A DNA stretch of 64,000 nt. Origin: Liolophura sinensis. Taxonomy: Eukaryota; Mollusca; Polyplacophora; Chitonida; Chitonidae. Where the stretch lies: positions 24,311,604-24,375,603 of the forward strand of contig NC_088296.1 in NCBI RefSeq assembly GCF_032854445.1, in the 5' to 3' direction. Shown here piece by piece: positions 11,770 to 24,127 of this stretch (the first letter of the stretch is position 1; every line of letters starts with the position of its first letter). Below the pieces are notes generated by a model. That model was given only the letters and a program-made list of their open reading frames with translations. It was not told the DNA's origin and did no database searches. A program made the position numbers and the translations under genes.

Positions 11770-12730
11770 ACATTCACGACACGTCAGTGCAATTGTTTTG
11801 AATACCTAACTTGAATTGTTTTGAACAGAACACTCCATCGGTTTTGAACACCTCACTTAAATTGTTATGAACATATCACTTGAATTGTTTTGAACGGCAC
11901 ACTCCATCAGTTTTGAACATCTTCCTCCAATGGTTTTGAACATCACGCTGCAATAGTTTTGGACAGCCCAATGCAGCGGTAATATACATCTCACTTCAGC
12001 AGGTTTTGGCATTTTTCTGAAACTGGTTTCCACACTTTGTTGCAATGTTTTTGACAACTACACATCAATGGTTTTTTAAACACCTTACTCCAGTGGTTTT
12101 GAACATCTTAATCCAATCGGTTTGGTCATCTTGCTACACTCTGTTTGAATACTTTGCCCCAATGGTTTTCATCACCACACTGTAATGATTTTGAACAGGT
12201 TGCTGCCCTCGGTTTGAACGCTTTGCCCCCAAGTGTTTTGACCACCACACTCCAATGCTTTTGAGCACCACGCTCCTACGGATTTGGGCACCTAAATCTG
12301 ATGGTTTTGAAGACCTCAATGCAATGGTTTTAAACAGGGCACTCCAATGATTTTTAACACTTTACTCCATAGGTTAGCGACAGGTTAACCTGTATAAGTA
12401 TAATGGCTCGGGCGGGGCGGCCTACTTGCCTTCGGTAAATCGTCTCAGTGAAGCAGCACTAGATAAAAGAACGGTGGAAATCCATCCTGCAACAACGGGG
12501 CGCATTACATACACCCTAAGGATTTGTTTGTCTAACCGAAAAATTCTTGAGTAGGACGTTAAACCCCAAGCTCTCACTCACTGACTGACTCCATAGGTTA
12601 TGAAGAACATCTTACTCCGTAGGTTTAGAAGACTACTCCTATCGTTTTAAACATCTTACTCCATATGATTTGACGATTTTACATCAATGGCTTTGAACAA
12701 ATTACTCCAAAAGTTTGAATACTTTCCTCC
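11770..12730. repeat. Degenerate tandem repeat, ~27-bp unit, split by a SINE
   Basis: A loose unit of the type 'CACTCCAATGGTTTTGAACAC' recurs with much variation in 11790-12370 and again in 12588-12730. The gap is SINE-B (12377-12587). The high divergence marks it as the oldest-looking array in the window. Confidence 0.75.
12377..12587 (+). mobile_element. SINE family B with 13-bp target-site duplication
   Basis: Contains ATAATGGCTCGGGCGGGGCG, then TCGTCTCAGTGAAGCAGCAC, and ends in a (CTCA)n-like tail. It is flanked by exact copies of ACTCCATAGGTTA at 12364-12376 and 12588-12600. The same element lies in opposite orientation at 42583-42821. It landed inside the tandem array, so the array predates it. 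Confidence 0.9.
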
Positions 12731-13194
12731 GTGTCGGCTCTTGATCTTTAAAGGCATAAAGAATAGATTGAATAGCGGCTGTGTGAGAGAGGCAAGTCAA
12801 CTCTATATCTAGTTTAATTTGAATTTCAGATATGGTAGACTGATTCAAGCGTCACCAAGGCTGCAGTGTTTAACCAGGAGAACACTATCTCCAATGCGTT
12901 GCTTATTCACTTCAGGTTAGGGATAAGGGGCGAGGCAATGTGGGCCTGGTGTAAGTGTCTGTAACCGTTTTTGATTTATTTAACTGGTGTTTTTCGCCGT
13001 ATTCAAGAATATTTCACTTATACGACGGCGCTCAGTTTTATGGTAAAAGAAAACCGGGCAGAGCCCGGCAGAAACCAACGACCATCCGCAGGCTGCTGCA
13101 GTGTCAACCTCTTTTCTTTTCTACCCTTCGACACCCATTCATGTGAAAAAAAGAAAAAGAAAACCTCACTGTCAGATTTCGTCCCTATCCGTGG
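12731..13194. other. Non-coding, with a partial SINE-A
   Basis: 12970-13115 is SINE family A in plus orientation (GGTGTTTTTCGCCGTATTCA, ATTTCACTTATACGACGGCG, CCATCCGCAGGCTGCTG). The tRNA-like end is absent. Nothing else is recognisable. Confidence 0.65.
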
Positions 13195-14770
13195 TGTACA
13201 TGTACCTATCACTAGAACCAGCTGAATATCCCTTAATACTACTAAACTAAAAATGGTATCACCTCATAATCCTTTGTGCACATGTACCTATCATTCACAA
13301 GAACAAGCTGAATATCCCTAGTTACCGCTAATCAAATGGCTGTGTCACCTCATTAGACCTAATGTACGTATACCTATCATTCTCAAGAACAAGCTGAAAC
13401 TATCTAGTTACAACAAACCTAATGACTGTATCACCCCATTAGCCGTCGTGTCCATGTACCTTTCAGTAACAAGAAGAAGCAGAATAACGCTAGTTACTAC
13501 TAACCTAATGACTGTATCACATCATTAGCCGTGGTGTACATGTACCTATCATTCACAAGAAGAAACTGAATATCCCTAGTTACTACTACCCTAATGACAG
13601 TATCACCTCATTAGCCGTGGTGTACACGTACCTATCATTCACAAGAACAAGCAGAATATCCCAAGATAAGACTAACCTAATGACTGTATAACCTCATTAG
13701 CTGTGGTGTACATGTATCTGTCATTCACAAGAACAAACTGAATATCCCTAGTTACTACTACTATAAGGACTGTATCACCTCATTAGCCGTGGTGTACATG
13801 TACCCATTATTTACAAGAACAAGCAGAATATCCCTAGTTACTACTAACCTAATGACTGTATCACCTCATTAGCCGTGGTGTACATGTACCTATCATTCAC
13901 AAGAAGAAACTGAACATCCCTAGTTACTACTAACCTAATGGCTGTATCACCTCATTAGCCGTGGTGTCCATGTACCTATCATTCACAAGAACAAGCAGAA
14001 AATCCCTAGTAACTACTAACCTAATGACTGTATCACCCCATTAGCCGTGGTGTACATGTACCCATCATTCACAAGAACAAGCAGAAAATCCCTAATTACT
14101 ACTAACCTAATGACTGTATCACCCCATTAGCCGTGGTGTCCATGTACCTATCATTTACAAGAACAAGCAGAAAATCCCTAGTTACTACTAACCTAATGAC
14201 TGTATCACCTCATTAGCCGTGGTGTCCATGTACCTATCATTCACAAGAACAAGCAGAAAATCCCTAGTTACTACTAACCTAATGACAGTTTCACCCCATT
14301 AGCCGTGGTGTACATGTACCCATCATTCACAAGAACAAGCAGAAAATCCCTAGTTACTGCTAACCTAATGACTGTATCACCTCATTAGCCTTGATGCACA
14401 TGTACCTATCATTTACAAGAACAGGCAGAAAATCCCTAGTTACTACTAACATAATGACTGTATCACCCCATTAGCGGTGGTGTCCATGTACCTATCATTC
14501 ACAAGATGAAGCAGAATATCCCTAGTTACTACTAACATAATGACTGTATCACCCCATTAGCGGTGGTGTCCATGTACCTATCATTCACAAGATGAAGCAG
14601 AATATCCCTAGTTACTACTAACATAATGACTGTATCACCCCATTAGCGGTGGTGTCCATGTACCTATCATTCACAAGATGAAGCAGAATATCCCTAGTTA
14701 CTACTAACATAATGACTGTATCACCCCATTAGCGGTGGTGTCCATGTACCTATCGTTCACCAGAAAAAGC
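13195..14770. repeat. Minisatellite, 86-bp unit, about 18 copies
   Basis: The unit contains ATTAGCCGTGGTGTACATGT, ACCTATCATTCACAAGAACA and TAGTTACTACTAACCTAATG. Right-hand copies (14450-14760) share the variant AGCGGTGGTGTCC and are almost identical, so they expanded most recently. Confidence 0.95.
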
Positions 14771-14821
14771 AGAATATTACTAACTAATTTACCTAGTAAC
14801 CTAGTTACTACTAACTCAATG

Positions 14822-14945
14822 CGTATGTTGGAAAGTCTGCCAGTACCCTGCGGATTGTCGTGGGTTTGCTGGGCGACGTCGTATAATTGAAATATTCTTG
14901 AGCACGGCGTAAAACACCAATCAAATAAATAAATAAATAAATAAA
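14822..14945 (-). mobile_element. SINE-A, 5'-truncated, inserted at the array edge
   Basis: Reverse-orientation SINE-A 3' part ending in (AAAT)n. It is flanked by near-identical TACTAACTCAATG (14809-14821) and TACTAACTTAATG (14946-14958), which are sequences of the neighbouring 86-bp repeat. This looks like a target-site duplication. Confidence 0.8.
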
Positions 14946-14958
14946 TACTAACTTAATG

Positions 14959-16015
14959 ACCGTATTTTTAAGGAGAATACCTCTCCACATGCCACAAGTA
15001 ACAGAGTTTGTTTTCCCAGAGGAGAGAGTTAAGACATGTATATGATACAAATTTTAATACCTTTGACTTATATACTCTTTACATTTTTATGTTTATTGAT
15101 TATTATAGTTATTAATTTAACTGGTGTTTAAGCCGTACTTAAGGATATACTCGGCAGTAAGCATTATGGTGGAAAGAAACCGGGGAGAGCCTTGGGGAAG
15201 CCCACGATCATCCGCAGGCTGCTGTCAAACTTATGTGCATTTTAAATTAAACATGTATCTTTACATAATGCAAAGCAATCTAATATTAAATAAAGATTTT
15301 AGGTGTTCAATGGTTAAAACGGACATGCTATATCTATTTCATTTACGATGAGATATGCCCGATGTACATGTGACAGAGGTTAGCCCTACAGTTGTGGGCA
15401 ATCTGGGAAAGTATTAAACAACACCGTTAGAACTTCCGAGCTCCTTAATTCTAAGAGTTATCTGTCGATATATAATCTACTTCGGGCAATGAATTACTGA
15501 GCAGATTTATTTGTATGGTACTGACAGTGTGCTCTCTCTGTGGATACTAAATTAAGGGAGACACTTTCGCTGCCCAGTTGTCTAGGGAGATTATGGGCTT
15601 TACAGCTTTTACAGTAATGGGACTTTTGATAAACTAAAGATTCGTCATGTGTGCAAGGAAGCTTTCTAATCGGCTGGAATTGTTTGATTGATCTTCTTCA
15701 AGTTCTTGTCGTATTTCTTGAGATAATTTATAGCTTACTTCAGTGATTATCTCACCGAGATAATTGAAAACGCACTCTACTTATCTCACTAAGATAATTT
15801 ATTGGTGATGTATAAAACTCGCCATTCACGTTTAATAACAAGGCACACGTTTGGTTTCGGTAAAATTTGCCGAACACAGTATAAAGTGCAGTCAAGTAAT
15901 CAAAACGTGAAGACCCCGAGTCTGTCCGAAAATAAGGACACAACGCTAAGAGAAAAAGAAACCAGTACAATGTGCAAAATGTACTCATCTTTCTATATCT
16001 GTCCTATGACAAATC
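14959..16015. other. Non-coding, with another SINE-A fragment
   Basis: 15115-15225 is a diverged plus-orientation SINE-A (CTGGTGTTTAAGCCGTACTT, GCATTATGGTGGAAAGAAAC, CATCCGCAGGCTGCTG). No gene seen elsewhere. Confidence 0.6.
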
Positions 16016-16200
16016 TTCTTTGGGGTACCATCTTCCCAACTCATCTACAGCTTTTACTGCTCCTCCAAAATGTTGCTCGGGAATGGAATAGATTGACATA
16101 AGACCTTAAGGCAGTAATTTCTTCTTCCCTTTTTAAATCTAAATTAAGAGTCATCTCCTCACAGTTTGATCACCATTTATATAACCTTACTCATTAAAGG
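16016..16200 (+). pseudogene. Possible 3' end of a LINE reverse transcriptase
   Basis: The plus-strand frame shows NVAREWNRLT, then after an in-frame stop a readable LKAVISSSLFKSKLRVISSQ. This resembles the C-terminal 'WN-LP ... F K-L' tail of many non-LTR retrotransposon polymerases. It is short and broken; no upstream RT is recognised. Confidence 0.4.
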
Positions 16201-16566
16201 TATATTTTATGTGTAATTATGCTCTATATTATGTTAAATTCATTTGATCACCATAAACATAAAAAGTGGCTAATGGCGTCCATTTTGACCGCGGCCCCGC
16301 GAAGGACACGATTGCATTAAAACTCTTCGACCCTCGCCAAACTTCAGCCACCATAGAGCAAGAGTTTAACACACATAACATACATACCTATAAATAGAAG
16401 TCTGTCAGATGTTTTTACTTCCCCTTCAAGGAGTTGTCCTTGACACAAATGTTGATCGGTGGCCAACATTATATGTAACATAATATGCCAGTTGACTGAG
16501 ACCATCGAGGCGTTTCAAGACAGACACAACAGCAAGTCAGAGCTTTTCTAGACAGGAGTTGTATAA

Positions 16567-17355
16567 TGTTTTTTAGCCGTAGCCTGTTTTCAGCTGTCTG
16601 TAAAATCATTCATTCTCGCTACCACAATTGCTTCTCGTTAGTGGCACATATCACTACAAGGTCTGCACGTTGATATGTTGACGGTCTGTATTGTTGATAG
16701 AAAACACAGTTAGAATATTTTTTTCTAATTTATACTGTTAATCTCCATCAGCATTCTTTAAACACCAAGAAACCCTTGTCACCGGTGACGTGATAATTAT
16801 TCAAAAGCAAGTGACATGCTGGACAAAGGGCGTGTAGAGTAGTTTGTTTTACAATAAGTATTACTCCACGTAATAAGACAACCTACACCACTGTCTCACC
16901 GAATATACTACATTGTTTTTTCATCACAGAATTTCCTACCTACCAACTCTATAACCATACTACTGTGAGATCTGCAAGAGATAAGATAAAAATCATTTCT
17001 GAGTGTTTTTTTTATTATATTTTATCGTACAAACAATGTCGATTATAAAAGTGTCAGAAAGAGGGTTGAGATTAGCGGTTTAGGCAACTGTGGTCACCTT
17101 TTGCTTAAACATACTGAATTCCGCCCAATGTTTAGCATGCAACTGGTTTTTGAATAATTATGACGTCACCCGGGGCAATGAGTTCTTGCCGTCGAAAGTA
17201 TGCTAATTTAATTTTCTGTGCACGAATATGGACTTCCAACATACCCATGTGTAGGGTTGTTACATGTCACTGACTAAAGGTAGTTGTGGAAGCGAATATG
17301 ACTACAGTGTAATTTTAAACACAGCTGAATATAGGCGACTGGCTAAAGGAAACAT
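16567..17355. mobile_element. Foldback element, arms of about 265 and 233 bp
   Basis: The left arm (16567-16832) reads as the reverse complement of the right arm (17122-17355). Shared text: TTTTGAATAATTAT-ACGTCACC, then AGCGA-AATGA and ACAGCTGAA-A-AGGC-AC near the outer ends. About 290 bp separates the arms. A solo arm lies at 105-300. No coding sequence, so it would be non-autonomous. Confidence 0.75.
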
Positions 17356-18236
17356 ATGGTCATTTTAATGCTTATTCACCCCTCCACTTTACTTACGACC
17401 TGAACACGTATCACGAAAATTTACGATAAAATAAATGACTGATTTAGGGTATCTTAGGGAAGACACTTATCGAATTTGGCTAAACCTATACGCGAGGGAA
17501 TCCAGGCCCTAAAAGTCTTGTCAGACTTAAATCTTCAGTATTGGTGCATGTAGTACTCCTCAATTAATGCTTGACAATGAGCGACATATTTGTCACTTTA
17601 AAGTCTAAAAAAACAGTCTTGATATGAACTGAAATCCAAATTTACATGGCAACTCCTGATTTCAGCGTCTTAAACTGATCTAAGGGGAATTGTAAACCGC
17701 CCCTCCCCCCTCAAAAAAAAAACAACTTCGTGATGATGGGACCTTGAATTCTGGACTGTCTATTTCGGGTTGATCCCTGTAAGCCCAAGTTACAGTATAA
17801 AATACATTAGAAAGTATGTACTACTAACAAAATAATAACTGAACGTACAGGTTGGATCCTCCCGTGGTAACGCATACACTTATACATTATTTAACTTCAG
17901 TGCTTGAGCACTTTCCCCACGACATTTCTCAGAAAGCATGTAAATTAAATCTGCACGCAATGCAGCGACGCATATCATATGACGCACGCATCTTATACGA
18001 GACTTTCTGATCGATGGAGTCCTAAACCCCAGTTGTCGAGCACATAATCAGAGGACTATATCTATACTGTACTTTAGGCTATCGTGGGAATTGTTATTAC
18101 CCTCTGGTTTTTAAAAATCACTATGCATTCCTAAGCGTAAGTATTGAATGCCTACGTAAATGTAAATTAAGTTTGTTTCACGATAAAGAGTTATTCTATA
18201 ATACTGGATTACAATCGGTGTGAAATCCATAGCCCT
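17356..18236. other. Non-coding stretch
   Basis: I see no gene, repeat array or recognisable element here. Confidence 0.5.
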
Positions 18237-18998
18237 TGACCATATAATCTGATCTGAGTCACAACCGAATTGGGTCCGGTGTAGAACTGATATGAATAGT
18301 CACAACCGAATTTGGTCCGGTGTATAACTGATGTGAACACTCACAACCGAATTTGGTCCGGTGTAGAACTGATGTGAATAGTCACAACCGAATTTGGTCC
18401 GGTGTATAACTGATGTGAACACTCACAACCGAATTTGGTCCGGTGTTTAACTGATATGAATAGTCACAACCGATTTTGGTCCGGTGTATAACTGATATGA
18501 ATAGTCACAACCGAATTGGGTCCGGTGTATAACTGATGTGAAAAGTCACAACCGAATTTGGTCCGGTGTATAACTGATATGAATAGTCACAACCGAATTG
18601 GGTCCGGTGTATAACTGATGTGAACAGTCACAACCGAATTTGGTCCGGTGTAGAACTGATGTGAATAGTCACAACCGAATTTGGCCCGGTGTATAACTGA
18701 TGTGAATAGTCACAACCGAATTTGGCCCGGTGTATAACTGATGGGAATAGTCACAACCGAATTTGGTCCGGTGTAGAACTGATGTGAATAGTCACAACCG
18801 AATTGGGTCCGGTGTATAACTGATGTGAATAGTCACAACCGAATTTGGTCCGGTGTATAACTGATATGAATAGTCATAACCTTATTTGGTCCGGTGTATA
18901 ACTGATGTGAATAGTCACAACCGAATTTGGTCCGGTGAATAACTGATGTGAATAGTCACAACCGAATTTGGTTCGGTGTATAACTGATGTGAACAGTC
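18237..18998. repeat. Minisatellite, 41-bp unit, about 18 copies
   Basis: The unit is CACAACCGAATTTGGTCCGG followed by TGTATAACTGATGTGAATAGT. Successive ACAACC starts, such as 18261 and 18302, are 41 bp apart. Copies differ by one or two bases. Confidence 0.95.
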
Positions 18999-19561
18999 TG
19001 TACTGGTCAAGTGGTTAAGACGGTTGTTCTTCACAAGCTAGGACAGACGAGATGTGGATTCAGCTGGAACAATGGATAAGAAATTTGGTGAGATAAAATC
19101 GACTGAGACTGCTTGTAAGGTCGTCTGTCCAGCCTAATGCTCATTGAAGGCGACTTGTCTTCCATCGATGGACCGATGTATATGTCCATTGATATCAGGA
19201 TGGTTAACTGCAAGCACTCCTGTTACTTGAGCCCACAGAACGGATCGTATATCATCCAGTAAGAGGAATATTGTTAAACATGGCACTAAAATGCTAAAAC
19301 AAATCCATGGCCTTTTTAGACCCAACAATCGACGAAAGTATGATATTCAATGAAATAAAAGTGCTAAGTGCATAAAAAATCTGTTTAATCAAATGCTTTA
19401 ACAACAGCAACTTATACCCCTTTCCTCTCTGCCAACGATCCCACACAACACCATGAGTATAATTTTCGTCACATAGCCGAAAACTTTGAAACTGTGGTGT
19501 GGCTTCTAACCTTTACTTTGGTACCTACATATATACATTGTAACAGGTGAGTGCGAAGACT
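18999..19561. other. Non-coding stretch
   Basis: No gene seen. 19008-19075 has a weak tRNA-like look (TGGTCAAGTGGTTAAGACGG, later GTGGATTCAGC) and could be a SINE head, but there is no clear tail. Confidence 0.35.
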
Positions 19562-19690
19562 GGGTCCGGTTTCATGAAACATCCTTAGTGGTAAGTAGCC
19601 CTTAGCTAAGTGCACTTTATATCTCTACAACATACCACGCCAGGGTAGTTAAGGGCAACTTTAGCTAAGTGATGTTCATGAAACCAGCCA
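19562..19690. mobile_element. Palindromic MITE-like element
   Basis: Ends GGGTCCGGTTTCATGAAAC and GTTCATGAAACCAGCCA are imperfect inverted repeats, with TTAGCTAAGTG inside. The same family is at 55915-56027. Confidence 0.7.
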
Positions 19691-19945
19691 CTGGACCTTA
19701 ATAGCCAGTTGCTAGTATAGTAGTCCGCATGAAAATGGTAGAATGTCCTCCACAAGCCTCCACAAAGTTTGTGCGAGTTCTGCTTAAAACTTTACAGCTG
19801 GCTTCTATATTAGAAGTTTTTGTCTGTTAAGAATGGAGACTTGTACTATTTTTCTACTAATGTGTATTGCACAATACCCCCGTGTTTTCATATACCCAGA
19901 TGTAAAACGAAAGCAAAACTTAAATTGTCCCAAACGGGTATATAC
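19691..19945 (+). repeat. Dispersed module X, diverged copy 3
   Basis: Weaker homology to 6330-6640 and 10335-10640. Shared text: GCCAGT-GC-AGTAT, TGTGTATTGC-AAATACCCC and AAAACGAAA-CAAA. Module Y copy 2 follows at 20840, as module Y follows X in the 6.3-8.2 kb copy. Confidence 0.6.
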
Positions 19946-20017
19946 AGTTTTTCCCTTTTAACAGACTTCGTTATACATTTGACAAAATAGATGGCTTGGC
20001 TCCAGTAATTATAAGTG

Positions 20018-20270
20018 TTACGGTCCTGCCGTAAACACCAAAGAAATCGCTGACCTATCGGATAATTTTTTCCGGTTAAACTTGAAGTCCAGCTCATGCT
20101 GTCTTCCTGTCCGGCTGTTAGTTGGAAGGTCTTCCAGCAGCCTGCGCATGGTCGTGGGTTTCCCCTGGGCTCTGTCCGCACCCCCCCCCCCCCTTTTAAT
20201 GCTGGCCGCTGTTGTATAAGTGAAATATTCTTGAGTATGGCGTAAAACACCAATCAAATAAATAAATCCA
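20018..20270 (-). mobile_element. SINE-A, reverse orientation
   Basis: Reads in reverse: TCTTCCAGCAGCCTGCGCAT, GCTGGCCGC, TATTCTTGAGTATGGCGTAA, then an AAATA tail near 20260. A poly-C tract interrupts it around 20183. It forms an inverted pair with the copy at 20365. Confidence 0.85.
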
Positions 20271-20364
20271 ATGAAACAGCACTCTGTGGAGACGCAGAAC
20301 CTGCTGACACAGCAAAATTGAATCTTACCGGACGGGGTATTACAGCTGCACGCACCATTAGGAT

Positions 20365-20632
20365 CTATTTATTTATTTATTTGATTGGTGTTTTACGCCG
20401 TGTTTAAGAAATTTCACTTATGCGACGTCGGCCAGCATTATGGTGGAAGGAAACCGGAAAGAGCCCGGAGGAAAGCCACGACCATCCGCAGGTTGCTGCA
20501 AAACCTTCCCGCCTACGGCCGGAGAGGAAGCCAGCATGAACTGGACTTGAACTCACAGCTACCGCATTGGTGAGAGGCTCCTGGTTCACTACGATGTGCT
20601 AGCGCCCTAACCAACTGAGTAACGGAGGTCCC
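20365..20632 (+). mobile_element. SINE-A, nearly full length
   Basis: Runs from TTTATTTGATTGGTGTTTTA through GTGGAAGGAAACCGGAAAGA and CATCCGCAGGTTGCTG to the tRNA-like end GCGCCCTAACCAACTGAGTA. This is the best copy of the family in the window. The tRNA-like end places the 5' end of the transcript at the right, so the transcribed sense is the minus strand. Confidence 0.85.
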
Positions 20633-20839
20633 TGTGATGGTAAATGTTTACTGCGAGGAAAAACGTGTGTTTATGACGAGAGGGATAGTTTTCAATTTTG
20701 ACATTCTAAATTATCCTTACTTGGACAGCAATATGCCCAAGAATCCTGCATAAGGCTTGTACATTTTTCACCTTGTAGAATTTGTTAGATCCGACGTGTT
20801 GATTTCAATCAACGTCACAGATAATTAGCACAAAAACTA

Positions 20840-21345
20840 GTGTTTTAACGTTTTTCCATAAAGCGCCTTCATTCCAAGAATTTTTTTTTCACGATAAGTA
20901 TAATTCTCTTGTAAGTGAACATTTTCGTCCAAATTTGAAACAAAAAGAAGCAAGTACATTAGAATGAAACCAAATGTAGGACATAAATGTAAAGGATCGC
21001 TGGTAAACCTAATGGTTAGCAACTGTGTGGTACTCCCAACACCATAATCTCGGTCTTTGCACTGTTTTGAAAATCTGATATATATCCTAAACTTGAATGG
21101 GTATAACTGAGGACATGTATAAATGATTACCCAATCGGCGGAATACTCAGTATTTCTAAAGATGTTCCACTTCCCGCATTTGCCAATGACACAAAGTAAC
21201 CAACTAAAGTTAGTATGTCTAAGTGAAGGAATCCCGAATTACAAACACATTTAACATTCTTACAGTTACCGACACATTTTTCTTGTTCAGAAACCTACAT
21301 GCTTTTTGCCAGACAAACAATAAACAAAACTGATGGTCACTAAAT
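20840..21345 (+). repeat. Dispersed module Y, copy 2
   Basis: Homologous to 7680-8200 in order. Shared text: AAGTACATTAGAATGAAACC, GGATCGCTGGTAAAC, AAAATCTGATATATATCCTA-like segments, AATGACACAAAGTAACCAAC and CTTTTTGCCAGACAAAC. Confidence 0.75.
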
Positions 21346-22924
21346 TTCTCAGGATAGTATGTACAGCAGGCTAGTGTCATCCTTTACACGAGAAGCTCTG
21401 CTTAAAGGACGTCCATAAAGCTGCAGGACTGATAGTTGTTGTATTTCTATTGCAATATTTCTCAACCTTTGGTGATAATTGAATGTCGAAGCTGATTTAC
21501 TAATATGCCCTAATAGGGCCTTGTGCCAAAATATGGTGCTTTTAAGGAGAATGACCCTCAGATAACGACACAATTCATTGGAGGGCCCTAACATCGTATA
21601 CTTGTAGGAATTGATCCTTCAGGCTTAACACACGAGTGTCTGTTCTCTCCTAATAGTTGTCTGTTAATAATTTTTATGCCTTTGTACAGGGTGTCCAGCC
21701 CAGTCAGCCTGTACATGGCGTTGTACAGCAGAATAAAAAACCATCGTCTGTGTCGCCAATGTTAAGAAAATAGACAACATCACGTGGTGCCATAATCTGT
21801 GACATCCAACGTGACACAAAGTATAAACTATATCACAAAAGCAACACCAAATTCTATTTTCACTTCATATGTACACCTGAGAATAATCGCATCTTATTGC
21901 TTTTCGCCGTGAGTTTGTTGAATAAATATATTCTGGGTGGAATTCTGGGTGCACAATGTAATAAATTTAGTTAAAGTGCAGATTGAAATGCGAAATAAGA
22001 GAAAGATTTCTTTTACAAGTTGGCCATACATAAATACTGTAAAAGAAACTTTTCCTCACTCCTCATGAAAGACAGCCCCCTGGCCTTTTCTGTATGCTAT
22101 ATCACATGTATAATCCGTCAGGCGATGATGTTTTAGGTGACCGCTACCCAAACACACACTAGGGATTTTCAGTGCATGTCGCTGTTGTTACACTTCGCAT
22201 ACATCAAGCCTTCTTTGTTCAGATATTTCTGGCAGATGAACGCACAATGGTTTCTTTGTTGTCACGTATATTAAATAACTAAGGGTAAAGAATTGAGAGA
22301 CTTGTCTCACGGGTTCTTGTGTTTCCATGAACTCATTGGCAATCAGTTTTTTTATGGAATACCGTGTAAACGTCAGCCAGATAAATAGTGTGATCCACTG
22401 GGTCGAGGAATATTAGTGGTGAGATATTACGTGACAAATCAAACCCTTATCATTTTTCCCCAAGCCTATCTAATTCGCCCATATTAGAACAGCCTACATG
22501 ACATTGTGTCTAACTACTGTGTGTATTTGAGTGTGTATTGGAGATTAACACCGTAATTATGAATATTTCACTCAACAATTACGTACGTCGGTGCGGCCAG
22601 ATTGTTTATGCGTATACAAAGAGGAAAATCCCTGCGGAATAAATCAGCGCCGAGTTGATGTCCGCGCGAATGGTAGCAGCGAAATCCAGTGAAAGCGCAT
22701 ATCAGTTGTATACTTTTTAATGGTATGAGCTCGGAGTCCTATACGTTACATGTACAACTTTTTAAGTATTTACCTGAACTACTGGAATAAAAACCCTAAC
22801 CGAGGTAAAATGACAAGAAGCCAAATTTCACTTCTTACTCACGACCTTATTCACACTTCTGTGTGACGATGTATAAAACATCCCATTGTCCTTGCTCTAA
22901 TGTTATTATCTGATGTATTTTTGT
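21346..22924. other. Non-coding stretch
   Basis: No gene is recognised. 22170-22270 is related to 11530-11600 (TTCTTTGTTCAG, GCAGAT-AACGC), part of the same dispersed family. The open frame on the minus strand at 21349-21594 matches nothing I know. Confidence 0.45.
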
Positions 22925-22929
22925 TTTTC

Positions 22930-23475
22930 ACTGTGGCGATTTTGTACACATGCGATTGATGCTTTTTCGGTATCAACAGAGTGTAAAATGTGACTGGTTG
23001 TGAACCGTGTGACTCTTTGGCTAATGGAAAACGACAAAATGGTTGGAATCCATGCCTTTTAATGATAACACACATGCATTTCTATCATTACTGGTTTTGA
23101 TGTGAAACAATGGCTTAACAGTGGTAGAAATTACATGTTCTCAATAAAAACGCCATTTGGTATCTCTTAAATCTTTTTGCGTCAGTATCGGAGCATTAGC
23201 GTCAGGAGGTTGACAGGTTGTCATTCAGGCGGACACACCCGATATCGACGTAAAACGCTTTAAGAGATACCAAATGACCTTTTATTGAGTAATTTAAACC
23301 GTTGTTTCAACACTGCTCACTCCAGAACCATACTTGTAAAGCCATTGTTTTCACACAAAAATCAGTGGTGATAGAAATGCGTGTGTGTTATCATTAAAAC
23401 ACATGGATACCAATCATATTTTTCACTTTTTTGATACAAAAGAACATCAATCGCAAGTGTACAAAATTGCCACAG
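22930..23475. mobile_element. Large hairpin/foldback repeat, arms ~262 and ~237 bp, 47-bp spacer
   Basis: The left arm (22930-23191) and right arm (23239-23475) are reverse complements over nearly their whole length, with small indels. Paired blocks include TTTTAATGATAACACACATG with its complement near 23390, and CATTTGGTATCTCTTAA with its complement near 23258-23275. There is no coding potential. It could be a MITE of foldback type. Confidence 0.85.
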
Positions 23476-24127
23476 AGAAGCCAGAGAGGTGCCAGAGTAC
23501 GGCGTTAAAAACAAGTATTGATTAAATACATTTCTAACAAATGTTCTGACAAACGTGTAAACCGTTTTTTTTTTTGCCCTTCAACGCACATCCCTGTTAA
23601 AAGGGGGAAAAAACGTCACTGCCAGTTATCGTTATTTCATACAAAGTGTCATTTAATCTTTAGGCGTCGATTCTCAGAGATTTTATTCGTTGAAATATTT
23701 CACAGGGGAGTCAAACTTGGGTTTGTTATTGTAGATTATTTTGTACAGTTATAGCCCTTGATCCTGTCATGAAGATCTGAACACATAAACATGTTGGGAC
23801 CTCCAGATCGTCCAGATCAAGTGTACATGTATTTTCAATGAAGACATCGTTGACTGTAAAAGCATACCCGTTATCAACTGGAAGAAATACACGCGCACCT
23901 AGTGAGATTTAAATACGAAACAACATGCTTATCTTCTTGCTGCCAGCTGCAGTTTTTACGAAGAGCTTCCAACGCCGCATTTCTTGTTTTCAAAGACAGC
24001 AAAGTTTTGAAGCTCAGTTCTTCCATAACACATTGCAGGTACAGGCATAGGAAATGTGCTGTTGTTGTATGACGTACATGTAGCATTGAAAATAATTTGT
24101 AATAAAGATGTGATAAATACAACCCAT
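23476..24127. other. Non-coding stretch
   Basis: No gene, element or array recognised. Confidence 0.45.
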
